Positions 1-10,961 are shown, counted from the first letter of the stretch. The stretch: DNA of 64,000 nucleotides from Sorghum bicolor (GCF_000003195.3 NC_012873.2:42836061-42900060), one strand, 5' to 3'. Notes: generated from the letters alone by a model not told the origin. Made by a program: numbers and translations.

Positions 1-2
1 TG

Positions 3-653
3 TTGCCGATGGAGTTTCTTGCACCAGCCAGTGACGATGAGTTGGAATTTTCTGATCAGATAGCTCAGTTGGCTCTGGATCCGATGACGGCTATCTTTGA
101 GAAACCTGCCGATGACGAGAGGCAGCATCTTAAAGCTTTGTTCCTCAAAGGAAGGGTTGATGGGCAGCCAATGACCAAGATCCTAGTTGATGGTGGAGCT
201 GCTATTATTATTATGCCGTATGCAGTATATCGGAAGCTTGGGAAAGGGGATCAAGATTTGACCAAGACCGATATGATGCTCAAAGACTTTGAAGGAAACG
301 TGTCTCCAGTGAAGGGGGCGATATGTGCAGAGTTGACCATTGGCAGCAAAACCTTGCCGACAACTTTTTTCGTGATCAGCGGAAAAGGTGCCTACAATTT
401 ATTATTGGGGAGAGATTGGATTCATGCCAATTGTTGTGTCCCATCTACCATGCATCAGTGCTTGGTTCAGTGGGTAGGTGACAAGATTGAGATTGTCCCA
501 GGAGATTCTTCTTATGTTGTCGCATCGGCAGAAGCGGATACTTACGAAAGGACCAGGTGCATTTCAGGAGAAGTTTGGGAGAAAGATTTTCTCAAAGTTG
601 CCGATTATGAGATTCCACCGATCCAAGCAGTCGGTTCTGACGATGATTTTTAA
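3..653 (+). CDS. gag-protease polyprotein C-terminus (retropepsin), 5' partial
   Basis: The frame is open at the left edge, so this is the end of a longer gag-protease ORF. Roughly residues 45-150 form a retropepsin. The active-site loop is VDGGAAIIIMP (about residues 62-72), where Tat proteases often have D-G-G-A rather than D-T/S-G. A second hallmark, LLLGRDWIH, follows near residue 134. The enzyme would cut the element's own polyprotein in virus-like particles. The stop codon overlaps the start of pol in a TAATG arrangement at 651-655, so pol could be made by termination-reinitiation rather than frameshifting. No internal stop is seen. Confidence 0.9.
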   Translation: MPMEFLAPASDDELEFSDQIAQLALDPMTAIFEKPADDERQHLKALFLKGRVDGQPMTKILVDGGAAIIIMPYAVYRKLGKGDQDLTKTDMMLKDFEGNVSPVKGAICAELTIGSKTLPTTFFVISGKGAYNLLLGRDWIHANCCVPSTMHQCLVQWVGDKIEIVPGDSSYVVASAEADTYERTRCISGEVWEKDFLKVADYEIPPIQAVGSDDDF

Positions 654-3600
654 TGGATAGATTCGCCGATGATGGAAAATTAGGCCAGGGATTCACATCG
701 GCCGATGATTTGGTAGAAGTAGATATAGGTAGTGGTGATAAGCCTAGGCCTACTTTTATTAGTGCTAAATTAGATCCTGAGTGTAGGCGACAATTGACTA
801 GTTTGTTAAAGGAATATAAAGATTGCTTTGCTTGGGATTATACAGAGATGCCTGGTTTAGACCGATCAATTGTTGAACATCGGTTACCCATCAAGTCTGG
901 ATTTCGGCCACATCAGCAACCAGCCCGCCGATGTAATCCTAACATTCTACCTGATATTAAGGCCGAAATCACTAAACTTATTGAAGCTAAGTTTATTCGG
1001 CAGTGTCGGTATGCCGAATGGATTTCCAATGTTGTTCCGGTTTACAAGAAGAATGGGAAGCTTCGGGTGTGCATTGATTTCAGGAATCTCAATAAAGCTA
1101 CGCCGATGGATGGATACCCAATGCCTGTCGCCGATCTACTGGTTGATGCTGCGGCTGGCCATCGGGTCATTAGCTTCATGGATGGTAATGCAGGTTACAA
1201 TCAAATATTCATGGCAGAGGAGGATATTCCAAAAACCGCATTCAGGTGTCCTGGTCATGTTGGACTATTTGAATGGATAGTCATGACTTTTGGGTTAAAG
1301 AATGCTGGTGCTACTTATCAAAGGGCTATGAATTTTATATTTCATGAGTTCATCGGCAAGCTCGTAGAGATTTATATTGATGATGTGGTGGTTAAGTCTG
1401 GAGATTTCTCAAAGCATCTTGCTGATTTACGAAAAGTGTTGGAGTGCACAAGGAAGCATGGATTGAAGATGAATCCCAACAAGTGTGCATTTGGCGTATC
1501 GGCAGGGCAGTTTCTTGGTTTCATGGTACATCAGAGGGGTATTGAAATTAGTCGAAGATCTATTGATGCCATCAATAAAATAGTGGCCCCTACCAATAAA
1601 ACCGAGCTCCAATCCTTGATCGGCAAGGTGAATTTTATCAGAAGATTTATATCGAATTTATCTGGGAGGATTCGTGCCTTCAGTCCTCTTCTTAAATTGA
1701 AAGCCGATCAAGAGTTTGTTTGGGGAGAAGAACAGCAGTTGGCTCTGGATGAAATCAAGAAGTATCTAGTAAATCCTCCAGTTTTAGTTCCACCTCAACA
1801 AGGGAAGCCCTTCAAATTGTATTTATCTACCGATGGATCGGTTATCGGTTCAGCTTTAGTTCAAGAATTTGAAGGGAAAGAGAGGGTAATTTATTATTTG
1901 AGTAGGAGGTTGATTGATGCTGAAACCAGGTATTCGGCCATTGAGAAACTGTGCTTATGCCTATATTTTTCATGTATCAAGCTGAGACATTACCTGTTGT
2001 CGGCCGAATGTGCTGTTGTTTGCAAAGATGACGTGGTCCGATACATGCTATCTATGCCGATTATGAGTGGTAGGATCGGTAAATGGATTTTAGCGCTGTC
2101 GGAGTTCGATTTGCGTTACGAATCGGCTAAGGCAGTCAAAGGGCAGGTTATGGCCGATTTTGTGACTCAGCATTGCGGTCTAGTGGAAACCTTGGAAATT
2201 GCACCCTGGACGCTCTTCTTTGATGGATCTACCTGTGACCGGGGGGCAGGAATCGGCATTGTATTAGTTTCTCCTAAGGGGAGGAAGTATGAGTTTTCCT
2301 TGCCGATTGTTGCTACATCAACAAATAATCAGGCTGAGTATCAAGCTCTGATCAAGGGATTGGAGTTGTTAAGAGAAGTTCGTGCTGATGCTGTTGAAAT
2401 ATTCGGGGATTCTATGTTGGTTATAAATCAATTGGCCGGAAGCTATGAATGCCGAAGTGAAGTTCTCATAACCTATTTCGAGAGAAGTATGCAACTGTTA
2501 AAGGAATTCAAGGACTTCCGATTGGAGCATGTTCCCCGATTGTATAATGAAGACGCTAATCGGTTAGCTCAGCATGCCTCGGGATATCAGCCAATGATTA
2601 ATGCGACATCGGCAGTCGGTGCCGGTGATTGGAGGAAAGAAATTGTTGATTATCTAAAAGATCCATCCAAAAAAGTTGAAAGACGGGTTCGATTTCAAGC
2701 AACCAAGTATGTGCTCCTTGAAAATGAATTGTATTATCGAACTGTCGACGGAATTCTTCTCCGATGCTTGGGTGATGATGAAGCCAGAAGTTTGATGGGG
2801 GAAATCCATGAAGGAGTGTGTGGAGCGCATCAGTCAGCTTTTAAGATGAAGTGGATGATTCGAAGGAATGGATATTTTTGGCCAACCATACTTGAAGATT
2901 GTTTTAAATATTTCAAGGGATGTCAAGGTTGTCAAAAGTTCGGTAATATCCAGAGAGCACCCGCATCGGCTATGAATCCTATAATAAAACCTTGGCCGTT
3001 CCGGGGATGGGCCATCGATCTGATCGGCCAGATTTATCCACCATCTAGCAAAGGGCATAAGTTCATTCTAGTTGCCACTAACTATTTCACTAAGTGGGTC
3101 GAAGCTATTCCTTTGAAGAAAGTCACATCGGCCAATATGATTGATTTTGTGAAGGAGCATATTATTTACCGATTTGGGATTCCCCAAACGATTACTACCG
3201 ATCAGGGCACCATGTTCACGTCAGGGGAGTTCGATGAATTCGCAATCGGTATGGGAATTAAAGTGTTGAATTCTTCTCCTTACTATGCTCAAGCCAATGG
3301 GCAGGCCGAAGCGTCTAACAAAGGAATTATCAAGCTTATTAAACGAAAGATTGAAGAAAATCCTAGGCGGTGGCATACATTGTTAAATGAAGCACTATGG
3401 TCTTATCGGATGGCTTGTCATGGATCAACCAAGGTGTCACCCTATCAATTGGTGTATGGACATGATGCAGTGTTGCCTTGGGAGATTAAGGCTGGATCTA
3501 GGCGATTATCTTTTCAAGATCAATTGGCTGCCGATGATTATGCCACTTTGATGACCGATGAGTTAGATGATTTAGCAGGGCATCGGTTAAAGGCTTTAAT

Positions 3601-3886
3601 GAGTATAGAAGAAAATAAGAAGAGAGTTGCTAGATGGTATGATAAGAAAGTAAAGGCTAAGGAGTTTGCCGATGGGGATTTGGTATGGAAGTTGATTTTG
3701 CCAGTCGGGACTAAAAGTTCGAAGTTTGGGAAGTGGTCTCCTAATTGGGAAGGTCCTTATCGGATAAGACACTCGGCTCCTGGTAATGCCTATATTCTAG
3801 AAACTCTCGAAGGAGTTGAATTTCCCAGAGCATTAAATGGCAAATATTTAAAGAAGTACTACCCTAGCATATGGGTCGATGCATAA
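653..3886 (+). CDS. Intact pol: reverse transcriptase, RNase H, archaeal-type RNase H, integrase
   Basis: This is an uninterrupted 1077-codon ORF. Reverse transcriptase spans about residues 100-310, with the catalytic YIDDVV near residue 241. A Ty3-type RNase H follows (about 385-510). A second RNase H of the archaeal/plant type begins near residue 517 (FFDGS, then NNQAEY and GDSMLVINQ), which is diagnostic of the Tat lineage. Integrase has an H2C2 zinc site (about 717-760; GCQGCQKFGN end) and a DDE core with WAIDLIG, TTDQGTMF and NGQAEASNK. The C-terminal domain ends near SIWVDA. All catalytic residues I looked for are present. The start is the ATG in the TAATG overlap with the protease ORF. 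Confidence 0.95.
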   Translation: MDRFADDGKLGQGFTSADDLVEVDIGSGDKPRPTFISAKLDPECRRQLTSLLKEYKDCFAWDYTEMPGLDRSIVEHRLPIKSGFRPHQQPARRCNPNILPDIKAEITKLIEAKFIRQCRYAEWISNVVPVYKKNGKLRVCIDFRNLNKATPMDGYPMPVADLLVDAAAGHRVISFMDGNAGYNQIFMAEEDIPKTAFRCPGHVGLFEWIVMTFGLKNAGATYQRAMNFIFHEFIGKLVEIYIDDVVVKSGDFSKHLADLRKVLECTRKHGLKMNPNKCAFGVSAGQFLGFMVHQRGIEISRRSIDAINKIVAPTNKTELQSLIGKVNFIRRFISNLSGRIRAFSPLLKLKADQEFVWGEEQQLALDEIKKYLVNPPVLVPPQQGKPFKLYLSTDGSVIGSALVQEFEGKERVIYYLSRRLIDAETRYSAIEKLCLCLYFSCIKLRHYLLSAECAVVCKDDVVRYMLSMPIMSGRIGKWILALSEFDLRYESAKAVKGQVMADFVTQHCGLVETLEIAPWTLFFDGSTCDRGAGIGIVLVSPKGRKYEFSLPIVATSTNNQAEYQALIKGLELLREVRADAVEIFGDSMLVINQLAGSYECRSEVLITYFERSMQLLKEFKDFRLEHVPRLYNEDANRLAQHASGYQPMINATSAVGAGDWRKEIVDYLKDPSKKVERRVRFQATKYVLLENELYYRTVDGILLRCLGDDEARSLMGEIHEGVCGAHQSAFKMKWMIRRNGYFWPTILEDCFKYFKGCQGCQKFGNIQRAPASAMNPIIKPWPFRGWAIDLIGQIYPPSSKGHKFILVATNYFTKWVEAIPLKKVTSANMIDFVKEHIIYRFGIPQTITTDQGTMFTSGEFDEFAIGMGIKVLNSSPYYAQANGQAEASNKGIIKLIKRKIEENPRRWHTLLNEALWSYRMACHGSTKVSPYQLVYGHDAVLPWEIKAGSRRLSFQDQLAADDYATLMTDELDDLAGHRLKALMSIEENKKRVARWYDKKVKAKEFADGDLVWKLILPVGTKSSKFGKWSPNWEGPYRIRHSAPGNAYILETLEGVEFPRALNGKYLKKYYPSIWVDA

Positions 3887-3896
3887 AAGTTTAAGT

Positions 3897-3980
3897 GCCG
3901 ATAACACTCCTATCGGCTGGATTTAAATGTTTGAGGGCAGACTTAATGTTTCAAAAGGTGCCGATAACAGTCTTATCGGC
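3897..3980 (+). repeat. Two identical-stem hairpins just 3' of pol
   Basis: Two perfect inverted repeats have the stem GCCGATA...TATCGGC (7 bp) and 7-nt loops, at 3897-3917 and 3960-3980, with starts exactly 63 bp apart. They lie between the pol stop and the end of the antisense PMD gene. They could be RNA hairpins (3' processing or antisense transcript ends) or duplex binding sites. The stems are built from the GCCGAT hexamer that is dense across this element. Confidence 0.7.
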
Positions 3981-4031
3981 TAGACTAAAAGCTAAAAGCG
4001 GGAAAACAAAGGTGTGTTGCCGATGAAAGCT

Positions 4032-7000
4032 TCAGATGTTCAGCAGCGCTTGGATTGCCGATATGGTGCGCAGCCGGATCTGATTGGCTGTCTCTATCTC
4101 TTTGATATCATCATCGGCTGAACCTTCTATCGGCTTCAGCTTCCTCTTCAACTGCAGCGCTTTGCGACCGTGGACGTTTCGTTCTTGTTCAAGGTGCTTG
4201 ATGGTCTCCGGCAGTTGACTCTCTTCTTGCTGGGCTTGGGACAGAGCATCCTCTACTTGCTTGAGTTCGGCCAGTAGAGCTTCTCTTTTTGCCGATAGAT
4301 CAGATACTTTTTGCTTCAGTGCATCACCTGAGGACTTTAAGGTGCCGATGTTCTTATGTTTCTCATCGGCTAAGAGTTTTTCTTTCATCATCTCCTCAGA
4401 AAGCTGGATTTGAGCGGCTCTATCGGCAAGGCGTCGAGTGGCTCTCTGGTACTGTAGCTGGCGGCTTTCTAGGTGTGCAGCATGGAAGAGGGTTTCTTCA
4501 GCATCGGCCGGAAGTTGGCCTCTAAGGGTTTTGAACAGGGCCTTGGCTGGGTCAGAATCGTTGACCAGTTGAGCTGTGTCTTGATGAAGTATGGCCGATA
4601 GCTCCTCCAGCTTAGCCCTGGTTTCTGCCGATACAATCCCAATTGCCCGAGAGGAGCTTGCTTCCTCACCTTCTTCTTCGAAGATATCAATGGCGAAGGA
4701 GAATAAGCTGTCGGGAGAATCTTGTTCCTGAAAATGAGAATGAAATAAGTCATTTTTATGGTCAAAGCTTCGGCAGACGATACTGGTGGAAAAATTGGAT
4801 GACTTACTTGTTTCAAGGCAATTTCTTGCCTTTGACTCAAAGATAGCGATGGAGCTACAGGTTGATCGGCAAATGTTGCCGATGGAACGATATCGACTGA
4901 AAGAAGACAGGAAGGGTTATGAGACTAAATGAGAATAAGTTTATCGGCGGAAGTATTGTTGAAATATGTTACCCGGAGGAGGAACAACAGTTGTCTGAAT
5001 CGGGGAAACCGCCGATGATATAACTGGACCTGCCGGGCCAGTTGTTTGTTCACCCACGTCAGCTGATGTACCTTCTATTTGAGGTTCTTCCTGCTGGGGT
5101 TCTTCCATCTGTGGTGCTTCCTGCATTGGTTGGGGAGATGGTGCTTGATGTGTCTGGACTTCTGGAGAAGAAGGGGAAGATTCCACCAGGATTGGAGACA
5201 CCGGAAGAGGAGGGGGAGTTGCCACTTTCTGGCGCTTTGTTCCAGCCTTAGCACCTTGGGTGCCCTTCCTCTTTGGCTGGCTAGACTGGGGGGCATCGGT
5301 ACCTTGGCGTTTGGCTTTTGCCGATGCACCAGTTTGCTGCAACAACAAAAAGGAGTTTATGAGCACAGATAGCCGATACAAAGATAGTTAGCATAAATGA
5401 AAAGGGTTTGACAAATTGCCTTGAAAGCTTGCGCCAGAGTGGAAGCAGCTACCGTTGGCGATGTCTGAGTTTTCCTGGTAGTAACTTTCTTGAGGCGCGC
5501 ACCCCGATGCACGATGGAAGCCAAAGTGGGAGCATTGTGGCCGATTGAGGAGATCGGGCCTGATGGGAACAAGTCGATCGGCTTGCCACTCCTGCTAACC
5601 GATGGGGGGGTGTTGTCAACCTGCAAAAGGAATACAGGGGTAAGTTACCGATGGAAATAGTATTGGAAAATGAGACATCGGTTTAAAATACTTGCAGTGT
5701 CATCAGGAACTTCGTATTCGGGGTCGATCATGCCGCGGTATGAGAGGGCCGATCTGCAGAATAGATTCTCTTTCCATTCTGTCCACCATAGCTTGTATGC
5801 CTGAGTGATAAAGGCAGCTGGAACCCATTCTGACAGATCTACATCTGTATCGGCATTTGGTGGTAGCTGGGCTACTCGAGTCCACTCGAGAAGGTTGGTG
5901 ATGGGTTCTCTGGGCTTTATCACATCGGCATAAGGAAGTGCAATCGGCAACTGGCCGAAAGCTAGCTGGCGAGCTAATGCCGATGGATTGTAAAATTCAT
6001 AGGTTTGGGGAGAGGTTTTTGTGCTACCGAAGAAATTCACTGGTATGGCTCTGGGAGTCACAATTGCCATCATCACCTCATTATCCCTGTCAAGAGCTTC
6101 ATCAAATGGATTGAAGGTTAGAGGGAGCATGCTGTCTGGGTCATCATAGGCCAACCATGGTCGTTCATCTCTGGCCAATCCCTCATACAGAGTCTGGAAG
6201 AATCGGCCGATTTGGTCCGGATTACTCCCTAAACCAGGTAGAACTATAGCAGCTTCGCCAAAATTCAGGGGGTGCACGTGTTGCCGATTCCTCTTCGCCC
6301 AACACATGATTTTCGGCTATATCTCTTGGGAAATGCTGTGTGAACAAGTTGAAGTCAAGACGCTTATGCAAGTGCAGATTGAGCCACATGTTAATAAACC
6401 ACCAGGGACCTCCCAAGTTGCCGATAGACTGACCAAGCAGGAGTTTTTGGGCTACCTGATGGAGAAGATGGTAAGCGGCGCCAAGCAAGTATCGGCCGAG
6501 AGGAAATTGGCCACCGTTAGCCAGTCTCTCTGCTGCCGATAGATAGACAGAAGTCGGTCCTGCCGATCGACCACAGAATACGAACTTGTCCAGCCACATA
6601 TTCAGAAAGGTGGTTCGTTCCTTTGTGGTGACAGGCCCCTTCCCACGGTACTTCTGAATATACCCCGACCAACCGCCGATAGCGCGAGTCTCCACTTTGG
6701 CACTAGGGGCGGTATCGAAGAAATGGGTGCTATCGGCAGAAGAAACGTCTAGACCGGTGAGCATAGCTACATCGGCAAGAGTGGGAGAAACAGGACCGTG
6801 GCCAAAGACGAAAGCATTAAGGGTATCTGACCAAAAATAAGACGCAGCTATCAACAGCGACTCGTTCTTGTGCATATGGGCAATGGATAGCCTGATGCAT
6901 TGGGCTAGCTTCCTTTCACCCCACTGGACTTCATTCGAATTACTGACTCTCAAGAACCAGTCTTTCCACCCTACAGTAGGGCTGGGCCAAGAGCGAAAGG

Positions 7001-7291
7001 TGTCTTTCCACAGATCTAAAGAAAAGTTTTCGGCTCTAAAGGGAATCCTATTAGTTTCTGCATTGATAAGGTCGGTTGGATCTGGATTCCCTAGAGGGCC
7101 GAGGCACTGAAGGTGTGGTTGATCGGTAGGGATGACAATTTTGTTGGACAACTCCTAGTGTTTTGGGGGAATAAAAATACAAAGAAAAAGGAAAAGGGGA
7201 ATATTCAGTAAGATGAATCGCGGATGAATAGGAATATACACAGAAGATGAGATGGAAATCTAACCTCAGGGACGACGAAGCCAATGGCCAT
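4032..7291 (-). CDS. Antisense plant mobile domain (PMD) gene with coiled-coil tail, six exons, one frameshift
   Basis: A multi-exon gene runs opposite to pol. Proposed exons: 7291-7265 (starts MAIGFVVPE), 7154-5692, 5620-5420, 5336-about 4976, 4896-4808 and 4727-4032; reading frames join across GT-AG introns, one with a GC donor. Exon 2 encodes a plant mobile domain (aminotransferase-like PMD family; GGPWWFINMWLNLHL, NFGEAAIVLPG, YDDPDSMLPLTFNPF). Exons 3-4 are basic, then Pro/Gln-rich, with a likely nuclear signal (PKRKG). Exon 6 is a coiled coil (VSDLSAKREALLAELKQVED). A one-base insertion in the C-run near 6275 shifts exon 2. PMD genes carried antisense by gypsy elements are known. A nuclear role in silencing or countersilencing is inference. 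Confidence 0.85.
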
Positions 7292-7439
7292 CTTGTCGTG
7301 AAGAGGACGTTGGAGGGCACCGGAGTTGATGAAGAGGAGTGCTTGTCGGAGATCTTGAAGGTTGTAAATGGCGCCGCCGCTGGAAAAGCAAAGTTGGATA
7401 GTAGAATGGTGTGATGGGGGAGGAGTACCCAAGAAGGAA

Positions 7440-7449
7440 CTATTTATAG
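7440..7449 (-). promoter_or_regulatory. TATA box for the antisense PMD gene
   Basis: On the minus strand the sequence reads CTATAAATAG, about 155 bp upstream of the proposed PMD start codon. The gene thus appears to have its own promoter between pol and the 3' LTR, independent of LTR transcription. Confidence 0.65.
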
Positions 7450-7928
7450 GACAAGATGGGCAAGGGCAAATCCGACTTATCTCTTTGCCGCATCCGAGAA
7501 GCCCGAGGGTACTCAGGTGGATATGGTAACTGTTCGCACGGTAATCCAGGGATTGTGCAGGTGATTTGACAGGAAGCAGTCATTATCTGAAGATATTTTA
7601 CTGTGCGAGATCTCCTGGTCGGTCCATCGGCGATATTCTATAACGGTCATCTTGCCGATGGGCGGATAGAGGGGAGGTAACCGTTTTTGCGAATATCCTG
7701 GTCAGAGCATCGGCAGATCTTTGTAACGGTATTGTTGCCGATGTACGACCAAGAAAGATGCCCGTTTAGGAAGTTGGGGATTTCGAGGAATCTGCGGAGG
7801 ATTAGGATCAGAGTTGTCCAGATTGAGGTTGTCGGTTACCAGATTAGGAGCATTAATTGCAGAGAAGGCATCATTACTGCAGAGAATTTCGGAGTATTAA
7901 TAGTTTTATACTCCGAAACTGGGGGGCA
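7450..7928 (+). other. Tat 3' untranslated region ending in polypurine tract
   Basis: No convincing coding sequence. It contains several GCCGAT/ATCGGC motifs and the upstream region of the antisense gene. The final bases before the LTR (about 7920-7926, CTGGGGGG) are the polypurine tract that primes plus-strand DNA. Confidence 0.7.
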
Positions 7929-7930
7929 TG

Positions 7931-8618
7931 TGTTGACACCATTTTTGGGCACGTGTCTAGGATGGCAGGATAGGGTGGCGGTACGATGCGGGTTGCTGAT
8001 GAGGATGGTTGCCGATGAGGGAGAGGTTGAATGTGACTAAGTCCACAGGCAGTAATATGGTGCCGATAGCTGGATAAAAAGGTCTGCCGATGATTATGGC
8101 AAGGGGATTGCCGATGATGCGAGGGAGGAGTCCGGAAGCTGCCAGTTGTCATGTGGAGGAGTTTCGGTTTGTCACGAAGGATAGTTTTATTATTTCCTTA
8201 ATTATTTGCATCGTTTTGTATACGGATTCCGTGTAATTTGGAATTCGAATTCTAATCGTGTCTGGTTGTAGCTCTTTGAGCAGGGTATAAATATAAACCC
8301 TAGGACCTTGTAATAATCAATCAAGAAATCAATCAAACACACGTTTTTACTCATATTCCAGCATCTACTTTTCGACGACTTCGTCATACTTTTTTCTTTT
8401 TATTACGAGTTCTTAGGAATTCGTCGACTTAAGCTCGGCGTGTTCTCGAGTTCCGCGTGAGTACCTCTTAGCCGTGACATCCGGGCGCATCGCTGTTGTC
8501 AGGACTAAAGTATTCGAGTTATCACCTTTGCCGATAGCAAGGTCAAATCGGCTGGCACGCCTTAACGTTTGAATCGGGTATTAGCCCTTTGTGTTTGCAG
8601 ATCAGTTTTGCATCAACA
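7931..8618 (+). repeat. 3' LTR of the Tat element
   Basis: A 688-bp LTR bounded by TGTTGA and TCAACA, directly after the polypurine tract. A TATA box (TATAAATATAAA) lies at 8286-8297, followed by AATAATCAATCA, which may serve 3' end formation. The LTR also carries GCCGAT motifs. The partner LTR is outside the window, so insertion age cannot be estimated here. Confidence 0.9.
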
Positions 8619-8698
8619 GGGTCAAATTGGAGCTTATAGGTTGCTTAAATTTTTAGAGAAGCCTAATTCACCCCCCTCTTGGGCATCTTGATCCTTTC
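8619..8698 (+). repeat. Terminal fragment of a Sirevirus-like (Ty1/copia) LTR
   Basis: About 80 bp ending in CACCCCCCTCTTGGGCATC...CCTTTCA, the typical 3' end of grass Sirevirus LTRs. It is cut on the left by the Tat LTR and joins Tekay LTR sequence on the right. I infer that a Sirevirus LTR inserted in the Tekay 5' LTR and was then hit by the Tat element. Confidence 0.6.
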
Positions 8699-10961
8699 AG
8701 TAGTGGTTTATGATTTTTAATAACTAATTTGATCATGCAATTAACCTGAAATTTTTTGTGAGCCATTCTTATGTTAATAAGTAATTTATAAAAATATGAA
8801 ATCTGTTGTTTGACACATTTGCACCAGTAGGGTAATTTTCCCTAATTACATTAATAAACTTGTGAATTTTGTGTGGACCATGTTATTTGCCCAAATGCCA
8901 AGAAAATTTAGTGAAAGACTTTATAGAAAATTTATGTCATGCTATAATTTTTGTAGAATTTATTGAAGTACAAAAATATATGCTACTGTTGTAAGCCTAT
9001 TAAGTAATAAATAAATAAACCCTTGCTATACATGAAAAAGATAAAATGAAATAGGTTTGGTGTATCTTTGAAGTACTATGATAGCTTGCTGGTTTAGCAG
9101 TAGCTTGTAGAGGAGAATATAATAGATGGCTCATTTAGGTTACATGTTCTTGGATGATGTTGTTTACCTAGTGATAATAGTTTCTTGTTTCATCCATCAT
9201 GACTCTTCTATTTCAAAGAGGAATCATGCACTTACTCTGTAGCAAGCATATCATGATCATCTTGCCTTCACCTGCACACTACTGCATTTCGAGAATCCTG
9301 CACCTCTGCTTATTCGTGCATATGCATCATACAGGCTTGCAGGAGAACAAGGTAGATCCCGAGGAGCAGGAGGAGACCCTAGTGCAGGGACTTCCGGAAG
9401 GGCACGAGCCAGAGGAAGAACTGTAGGAGTGCCCCGACCATAGGCCTAGCACCTTCGAGAGAGGCAAGCCCTAGAGCATTCTAGGTCTCCCTCATTTTCG
9501 CTAACTTACTTTGTTATATCATGTTGGTTTGCTCTGTTAAATTAAGTTATAGGAGTTGTTTGATACCATTGATGCATCATTATTTCTTGAATTTACCACC
9601 TGTCTACCTGTCTTGTCCTAAGTAGTGTAGGCCCGAAGTCTATGCTTAGCTTGCTTAGAGCGGTAGAAGTTTGGTGGTTTCCTGTCACCTGCGAGATATA
9701 GGTGGATACCTAAAGGTTTTAGCTGTTTGATGCTATCATGGGAAGTAACCAAGTGTGGGAAAAGAAACTGAGACCGGGTAGGGTCTTATGGTGGTGTTTA
9801 ACTGTAGTGCCCCTGTGTGTGTCGATTAAGGACCATTCATTGACGACCCTCTTGTCATGTTGAACGAATGCCCCACACTTAGCTAGAAGGATAAGTCATT
9901 CCGACCACGAAGCCTGAACACTATCCGGGCCGGGAGTCGAGCCACCATGCGCTGTATTGGTGATGCTTGAGGAGAACGACGAGGGCGTGACACGCAACCT
10001 TGGTATACCTTTGATACCTCAGTCACCGAAACGGTCCTCGGGTACTGGCGGTGCCTGCTGAACCCGCTAATTGGTCCTCGATAGTATAATACGGTGACTT
10101 GTGGCTCACTTGATCAGTGAGTGTGTGGTTTGTGTGGGGAATAACTCGCCAGCTGGTCAGAAATCAATTCGAATTGCGATCGCTCCTGGGTAGTGAGCAC
10201 TTGACTTGAGCTTCGTCCTCATAGTAAGGACTATGAAACACTTTGGTTATGGTATATGATGATTTGTGAATGCTACGATATGGTACTATCATCTAGAAAC
10301 AACTATTTGCAATAGTACAGGTGCCAGTAAGTAATAATACTTAACTTGAGCTAAATAAAAGCAAGGGGTTTTAGGATTTATACCTTTAGATGGATAAAGC
10401 TTTTTATGCAAAAAGGGTTCAGCTATCCCACTATACAGCCTTCATGATCCTTGAGAGTCTTTTATTTCTGGTTTATGACGGGTAGGTCTAGCTGAGTACA
10501 TTCTCGTACTCAGGGTTCCATTCCCATGTTGTTTTGCAGATGGGCAGATGTACTTTGGGTATTGCATCAACTGCTTGTACCTAGCAATGGGTGATGACTA
10601 GACCATGGGCAATGGTCACTCTACCTTCTCTTTTGCTTTTGTGGGAATGATATGACTCTAGCATTGTAACGAACTAAGCGTGTGTGTGGTTTCAAACTGA
10701 AACGCTTCCGCTACTGTTGAACTTGGTTTGTAATAACTATGTTGAACTTCGATGTAATTTTTGAATGATGTGAACTGAATGTACTTGTGAATGGTGGCTG
10801 CTGAACTTATTACGATCTTGGCTGTGTGCACGTAACAAGGTTTGAAAACCCCTCGAGGTTTCACAGACTACCAGAATTATATGGGCTTAAGCCTGATGGT
10901 TTGACTGTGCAAATGGTCACTATTATGCTTAATCTCTTATAATTTGGATGATTCTATTACA
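8699..10961 (+). repeat. 5' LTR of the Tekay element, right part
   Basis: It aligns with 42393-44649 of the 3' LTR. The first ~1.7 kb of this LTR is displaced to the left beyond the window by the Sirevirus/Tat insertions. It ends ATTCTATTACA, a mutated version of the TGTTACA end of the 3' copy. A short frame around 9199-9426 is shared with 42884-43168 only because both are LTR copies; I see no domain in it. Confidence 0.9.

Larger units (their letters stand above)
5..8552. repeat. Dispersed hexamer GCCGAT/ATCGGC, about 70 copies
   Basis: Reading the element by eye I count roughly 73 occurrences of GCCGAT or its complement in 8.6 kb. About four would be expected in random sequence of equal base use. 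Copies fall in pol in different codon frames, in exons and introns of the antisense gene, in the untranslated 3' region, and in the LTR (for example 7984, 8062, 8085, 8108, 8530, 8546). Some form the palindrome ATCGGCCGAT (near 698 and 6203). The motif becomes rare immediately outside the LTR. Confidence 0.85.
1..8618 (+). mobile_element. Tat-lineage Ty3/gypsy retrotransposon, 3' portion with 3' LTR
   Basis: This is the right-hand part of an LTR retrotransposon; its 5' LTR and most of gag lie left of the window. The order is protease, reverse transcriptase, RNase H, a second archaeal-type RNase H, integrase, an antisense extra gene, a polypurine tract and the LTR. The two RNase H domains and the extra gene between integrase and LTR are hallmarks of the Tat lineage. 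The LTR has matching TGTTGA/TCAACA ends. The expected 5-bp target duplication on the right would be GGGTC (8619-8623), but the left copy is not in view. The uninterrupted pol suggests a young insertion. Confidence 0.9.

Noticed and set aside
4289..4525. Plus-strand ORFs in 4289-7110 as extra retrotransposon genes
   Set aside because: Shadows of the antisense PMD exons, which have joinable introns and recognisable domains.
9199..9426. Conserved ORF shared with 42884-43168 as a possible LTR-encoded gene
   Set aside because: Identity is explained by the two Tekay LTRs. The 5' copy has an earlier stop and there is no domain.
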